Positions 53,882 to 57,032 of a stretch of 57,032 nucleotides of DNA are shown one piece after another. The first letter of the stretch is position 1; every line of letters starts with the position of its first letter. Under the pieces are notes generated by a model. That model was not told the DNA's origin, did not search any database, and saw only the letters and a list, made by a program, of their open reading frames with translations. A program made the position numbers and the translations under genes. The stretch is from Pirellulales bacterium (GTDB lineage Bacteria; Planctomycetota; Planctomycetia; Pirellulales; JACPPG01), in contig DASYDW010000021.1 of assembly GCA_036499395.1 (NCBI GenBank), forward strand, positions 1-57,032. The letters are read 5' to 3'.

Positions 53882-54559
53882 TCACCCGCTCGCCCTCGAT
53901 TTGCGGCGCTCGCAGCGCTTCCCGCGCCGTCGCGCGGCCCAGCAGGTGACCGCGCAGCCCAGTCCCATGACAGAAAGTGCGGCCGTGGCGGGCTCGGGCA
54001 CGGAGGCCAATTGCATGCCCCCCATGGTCAGTTGCGCGAAGGCGTCGTTGCCCGATGGGCCGTCGAAGGCCTGCACCTGCGCGTACCACAAATAGGTGCC
54101 GGCATGCGGCAGATTGGAGACGACTGACTGGAAGGGGACCGATAGACTGCCGGAACTATGAACCGGATCGTTGTACAGATTGTAGGTCCAGTCCTGTTCG
54201 AACGGTCCACCTATCTCTGACAGGACGATCGAGATGTTGGCGAGGCCGGCCATGCCGGTTGAAAGCCCAGCCAGAGATAGTTCCGCTCCGAAATTGACGG
54301 TCAGCTGTTCCGCAGCAGGAATAGAAAAGCCTTGTTGAATGGCAGCCGTGGCAGGTTTGGTTCCCGTCGGGTTGGACGTCAAGACGGCGCGATAGCTGCC
54401 ACCGATCGACGCGATCGCGGCGTTTGCGCCCAGATTTGTCTGCGCCAGCGTGGTCCAACCCGTGAAATCACCGCTGGCAAAATCGCCGTTGATGATTCCG
54501 CCCCAGGCACTAGCGGGCGGAAGAGCCAATACGATCGACACTAAGACATTGCGAAACAT
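53882..54559 (-). CDS. PEP-CTERM sorting-domain protein 5
   Basis: A 225-residue protein with signal peptide (VLVSIVLALPPASAWG) and NGDFASGDFTGWTTL right after, the start typical of beta-sandwich (carbohydrate-binding-like) PEP-CTERM proteins. The C-terminal signal is SVPEPATAALSVMGLGCAVT then CWAARRRGKR. Two Cys within the sorting helix are unusual. AAAGGAGA precedes the ATG. Probably surface-attached; no enzyme motif. Confidence 0.8.
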   Translation of the reverse strand: MFRNVLVSIVLALPPASAWGGIINGDFASGDFTGWTTLAQTNLGANAAIASIGGSYRAVLTSNPTGTKPATAAIQQGFSIPAAEQLTVNFGAELSLAGLSTGMAGLANISIVLSEIGGPFEQDWTYNLYNDPVHSSGSLSVPFQSVVSNLPHAGTYLWYAQVQAFDGPSGNDAFAQLTMGGMQLASVPEPATAALSVMGLGCAVTCWAARRRGKRCERRKSRASG

Positions 54560-54669
54560 ACGTGCGTCTCCTTTCTTTTCCGAAAATGGTCGCTACCACA
54601 CGATGATCGGCGCGCAGGAGCATCAGTGCTTCTGCGGCAAACCTCGAACCCTAAACGCGCGATGCGCGG

Positions 54670-55953
54670 TCACTCACGTTTTGCGGCGCTTTTGATAAAC
54701 CATTCGTGCTGAATGAATACGAGCGCGCCCTTGTGCAACGAGAAATGCAGATGCTGCCCCTTGTACGACAACGTTTCACCCGTAGCCGAACCTACGCGCT
54801 CATCGGGCGCGCCGTAGGCCGCGATGATTTCCTCGGCGGTCGCGCACATGCCGATGCCGGCATCGGTGCGGCCTGAGTAATCGCGCGTTTTCACGGCCGG
54901 TACGTCTTGTGTTCGGCAGATAATGCCCCATAACCCGCGCCCGGGCGCGATCATGAGGTCGATGCCGCGCGACGGATAGTGATACACTTGCAGACGCTCG
55001 TCGATTTCATCGGGGGGGCCGAACACGCGCAGCACTTCCTCGCGTGGCATGCCGAAGGTGGCCGGCCCGATGCCTTTGGTCACGAACAACGTTGGGGATT
55101 GCAGTGCCTCGTTGGTCAGCGGCGCAAGCTCCAGCGCTCCCTCTTGCTCGACGCGATAATCACTCGGCGGCGTCAGATCGAATAGTGCTGCGGTGACCGG
55201 TTCGTTGTAAGAAAAGTCGGCATGGACGTACCGCGTAACTTTTCTATCCTGCCCGCGGATCGTCGATTCCCAGCGGACCAGCAAGCGCGAGCGCGGCTCA
55301 ACCCATATGACGTGCTCCACATTCTCGTGCTCTAAGACCAAGCCGATGGCCGGCTTGCCGTTGACGAGTTGCTCGGGCAGAGTGCGCGAGACCTGCCGCT
55401 CACGTTCCAGCGAATCGACCACGTCGAATAGGTCTTCATGTGGCACGCCATCAAATCGTACGATTGCCCGCTTTTTGTCAGGGAACAATTGCAACGAATG
55501 GCCACTCACCCGATCGAGGGCGAACACGTGTCCGTCGACATACTCACTGCGACGCAGGTTCCGACCACTGATCACCGTCCGCGACAATATTGCCAACCCC
55601 TGCCCCTTATCAATGGAAGTCGTATAGCGGACGGAGCGCAAGCTTTGCAGTACGCGCGTCACATCGGCCAACGCGATCGAGGTTCGGCTGAAATCGGCAA
55701 CAAGCCAAACGAGAAGAAGCGAGGACGCCACCGTCAGGGCCGACAGCGCCGGCCAGCGCAACCGCCGCGTCCACAGCCTGCCCGGCACGGCGGGTGATCG
55801 CGACAAGTCCCAGCCGCGCGTCGCGGTGCTCATTTGCTCTTCTAGTTGCTGGCGGACACGCTCGATCGCGCGCTGCGCGCCGTCGGCGTCCGGGGTGAAA
55901 TGCCCCGCACGACGCAAAGCTCCGACGATCTGGTAATCAAGCGGGTCAGGCAT
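54670..55953 (-). CDS. Membrane-bound regulator with LolA/RseB-like extracytoplasmic domain
   Basis: A 427-residue protein. Residues 1-70 are cytoplasmic and helical (DYQIVGALRRAGHFTPDADG), followed by one membrane helix (ALSALTVASSLLLVWLVADF, about 71-90). The outer part about 95-270 resembles LolA/RseB lipoprotein-sensing folds (VTRVLQSLRSVRYTTSID; HVIWVEPRSRLLVRWEST). A second part about 285-420 contains FGMPREEVLRVFGPPDEIDE, like SmpA/OmlA-type repeats. It overlaps the sigma factor gene by 8 bases, so it is very probably its membrane anti-sigma partner, although no known anti-sigma motif is visible in the cytoplasmic part. Confidence 0.75.
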   Translation of the reverse strand: MPDPLDYQIVGALRRAGHFTPDADGAQRAIERVRQQLEEQMSTATRGWDLSRSPAVPGRLWTRRLRWPALSALTVASSLLLVWLVADFSRTSIALADVTRVLQSLRSVRYTTSIDKGQGLAILSRTVISGRNLRRSEYVDGHVFALDRVSGHSLQLFPDKKRAIVRFDGVPHEDLFDVVDSLERERQVSRTLPEQLVNGKPAIGLVLEHENVEHVIWVEPRSRLLVRWESTIRGQDRKVTRYVHADFSYNEPVTAALFDLTPPSDYRVEQEGALELAPLTNEALQSPTLFVTKGIGPATFGMPREEVLRVFGPPDEIDERLQVYHYPSRGIDLMIAPGRGLWGIICRTQDVPAVKTRDYSGRTDAGIGMCATAEEIIAAYGAPDERVGSATGETLSYKGQHLHFSLHKGALVFIQHEWFIKSAAKRE

Positions 55954-56515
55954 CGTGAGGTTCCCCGTCCGGCGCGTCGGCAGTCGTTCGTGCCACGACC
56001 TGCCGCAGCCGAGTTAGTGCCTTATGACAAATCGAACGGGCTCGATGTGCGGTGCAACCCAGCTCGTCGGCGATCGCCTGGTAACTTTGGCCCTCCAGAA
56101 AACGCATGGAGAGCACCTGTTGAGCTTGGGTCGGTAGGGCTTCCATGCCAGCAAGTACGGAGTCCAATTCTTCCCGCGCGGCAAGCGAGGCCAGCGGTGC
56201 CCTGCCTCCGGCGGCAACGTCGGACCCGTCCAACGTTACGACTCGTTCGCGCCGCTGAGCTCGTCGCCAGTCGAATGCCAGCCGCACCGCTACCCGATGT
56301 GCATAAGCTTCGGGCTGCGTTGCGCTCATGAATCCCGGTGACCGACTCAGCTTGAGAAACAATTCCTGCAGCAAGTCGTCAGCAGCGTCGGCACGCAACG
56401 TGATCCTGGCGAGCAAGGTATGGAGCCTCACCCCGCTGCTCGCAAGCAACTCACGCGCTCGTTCCGGGCCGTCGTCCAAAACCTCTCCTTGCTGTGCCTG
56501 AGCATTCTCGGCCAC
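55946..56515 (-). CDS. ECF-type RNA polymerase sigma factor 2
   Basis: A sigma70-family protein of about 189 residues. Region 2 is RADAADDLLQELFLKLSRSP followed by YAHRVAVRLAFDWRRAQRRE; region 4 is LPTQAQQVLSMRFLEGQSYQ followed by AIADELGCTAHRARSICHKA. The start is uncertain: GTG 56515 (AENAQAQ) or TTG 56563 upstream; no ATG fits. The 3-prime end overlaps the membrane regulator gene by 8 bases, a usual sigma/anti-sigma arrangement. A strong terminator lies about 200 bases upstream, insulating the unit from the insertion sequence side. Confidence 0.88.
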   Translation of the reverse strand: MAENAQAQQGEVLDDGPERARELLASSGVRLHTLLARITLRADAADDLLQELFLKLSRSPGFMSATQPEAYAHRVAVRLAFDWRRAQRRERVVTLDGSDVAAGGRAPLASLAAREELDSVLAGMEALPTQAQQVLSMRFLEGQSYQAIADELGCTAHRARSICHKALTRLRQVVARTTADAPDGEPHDA

Positions 56516-56719
56516 ACAGGTATAGACGCCGCCGGGCCGTACCGCGCACCCAGAAAAGTTCAAAGAAATCTCAGTTTAGTCCGCGATGGGCAAAGACTGA
56601 GCGGCGGCGTCATCTGGTAGATACCCAAAATGAATCATCAGAAACACCACAGCGTGGGTCTGACACCCACCCCCCCCGTTTCGAGAGTAATCGGTCTGGG
56701 GGTCCATGCTGACCGAGCT

Positions 56720-56750
56720 AAAAAACCCGCTCGCATTGAGTGGGTTTTTT
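56720..56750. terminator. Strong bidirectional intrinsic terminator
   Basis: AAAAAACCCGCTC (56720-56732) pairs with GAGTGGGTTTTTT (56738-56750) around a 5-nt loop, with a single G-T wobble in 13 pairs. The A6 and T6 tracts make it functional in both directions. No gene ends immediately before it on the plus strand, so it may serve transcripts entering from an unseen or lost gene or protect the sigma operon. Confidence 0.75.
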
Positions 56751-56891
56751 ATTGGACAGGCACTCGGACCAATTTGCTACGCGACTACCGTCTCTGCCGC
56801 ATCGCATCAATGGGTATCCCGCATGGCCATCTTCGGGCTTTGTTCGCCACGAAGTGGTTGCCAGTATTGGGCTAACACGGGATGCCGCGTG

Positions 56892-57032
56892 CTAGAGCCG
56901 GTTTCAAAACTGTGTTGAAGTAAACTTGCGCCCTGTAGGGACTTCGGTTAAGACGGTGATCGAAAGGAGACTTTCGATGGCCAAGCGACACGATGTCGAA
57001 GTCAGCGATGAGCAGTGGGAGAAAATCAAGCC
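56892..57032 (+). mobile_element. Left end of an IS5/IS4-type insertion sequence (cut by window edge)
   Basis: The sequence from about 56892 (GAGCCGGTTTCAAAACTG) to the transposase start looks like an IS terminal inverted repeat followed by a short leader. The other end lies outside the window, so the repeat and any target duplication cannot be confirmed. Confidence 0.5.
56977..57032 (+). CDS. Transposase, IS5/IS4-like, N-terminal fragment only
   Basis: The ATG at 56977 starts MAKRHDVEVSDEQWEKIK and runs off the window. SDEQWEKI matches the start of IS5-family (DUF4096-type) transposases, which usually begin with L/S-T-D-E-Q-W. AAAGGAGA lies 8 nt upstream. With 18 codons the family call is tentative; no DDE residue is in view. 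Confidence 0.65.
   Translation, partial: MAKRHDVEVSDEQWEKIK

Overview
The window looks like a chromosomal stretch of a planctomycete (Planctomycetota, probably Pirellulales-like). The reasons are two type II pseudopilin-like DUF1559 proteins ([10 protein letters not shown] cleavage segment, HPGG...ADGSVRFI tail), five PEP-CTERM exported proteins, a Ser/Thr kinase with a membrane-anchored C-terminal domain, a large secreted TPR-CHAT protein, ECF sigma factors with unusual partners and a pentapeptide MXKDX protein. No ribosomal, tRNA or phage genes were recognised. Coordinates are read from the sequence; all functional names rest on motif recognition, not on database searches.

Layout. (1) 1-11.1 kb: an iron/small-molecule accessory region, mostly on the minus strand. 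It holds an AraC relic, a siderophore-interacting flavoprotein overlapping an FAD monooxygenase, two paralogous O-methyltransferases, an intact AraC regulator, a class C beta-lactamase-fold hydrolase, an IroE-like esterase, an isoprenylcysteine-methyltransferase-like gene broken by one in-frame stop, a PepSY membrane protein and a TPR protein. A 59-residue HemP gene at 14.3 kb fits the same iron theme. (2) 11.3-19.0 kb: PEP-CTERM and DUF1559 genes with a small lipoprotein and a second beta-lactamase-fold protein. (3) 19.1-22.7 kb: a MacB/Lol-type ABC ATPase and a 936-residue FtsX permease. (4) 24.1-35.2 kb: a nitrate assimilation locus. A PilJ/NarX-type sensor kinase and FixJ-type regulator are divergent from a tightly overlapping operon: nitrate transporter, NirB-NirD fusion, a DmsB-DmsC-like iron-sulfur/membrane-anchor fusion, and a molybdopterin nitrate reductase. 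(5) 36.1-39.2 kb: a PEP-CTERM gene, a sulfite-oxidase-fold molybdoenzyme with its cytochrome b partner, and a MXKDX protein. (6) 39.7-46.6 kb: a redox/signalling cluster with a zinc-finger anti-sigma protein, a thioredoxin-like protein, two peroxiredoxin-like proteins flanking a Ser/Thr kinase, and a GAF-PAS-sigma54 activator. (7) 46.9-53.7 kb: a STAS protein overlapping an ECF sigma factor, an AhpD-like protein between two decayed dehydrogenase fragments, a TPR-CHAT protein and a phytanoyl-CoA dioxygenase homologue. (8) 53.9-57.0 kb: a PEP-CTERM gene, an ECF sigma factor with a LolA/RseB-like membrane partner, a strong terminator and the left end of an insertion sequence cut by the window edge.

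The most unusual signals are: (a) a dispersed element (about 88-149, 23699-23789, 35400-35490) with a tRNA T-arm-like end and fixed internal spacing, two copies of which lie at the 5-prime end of a paralogous small gene starting MCRAA; (b) the nitrate operon with a one-polypeptide quinol-type electron module and a NirD half that keeps Rieske ligands; (c) a perfect 15-bp terminator-like hairpin inside the start of a coding region; (d) a peroxiredoxin-kinase-peroxiredoxin gene set.
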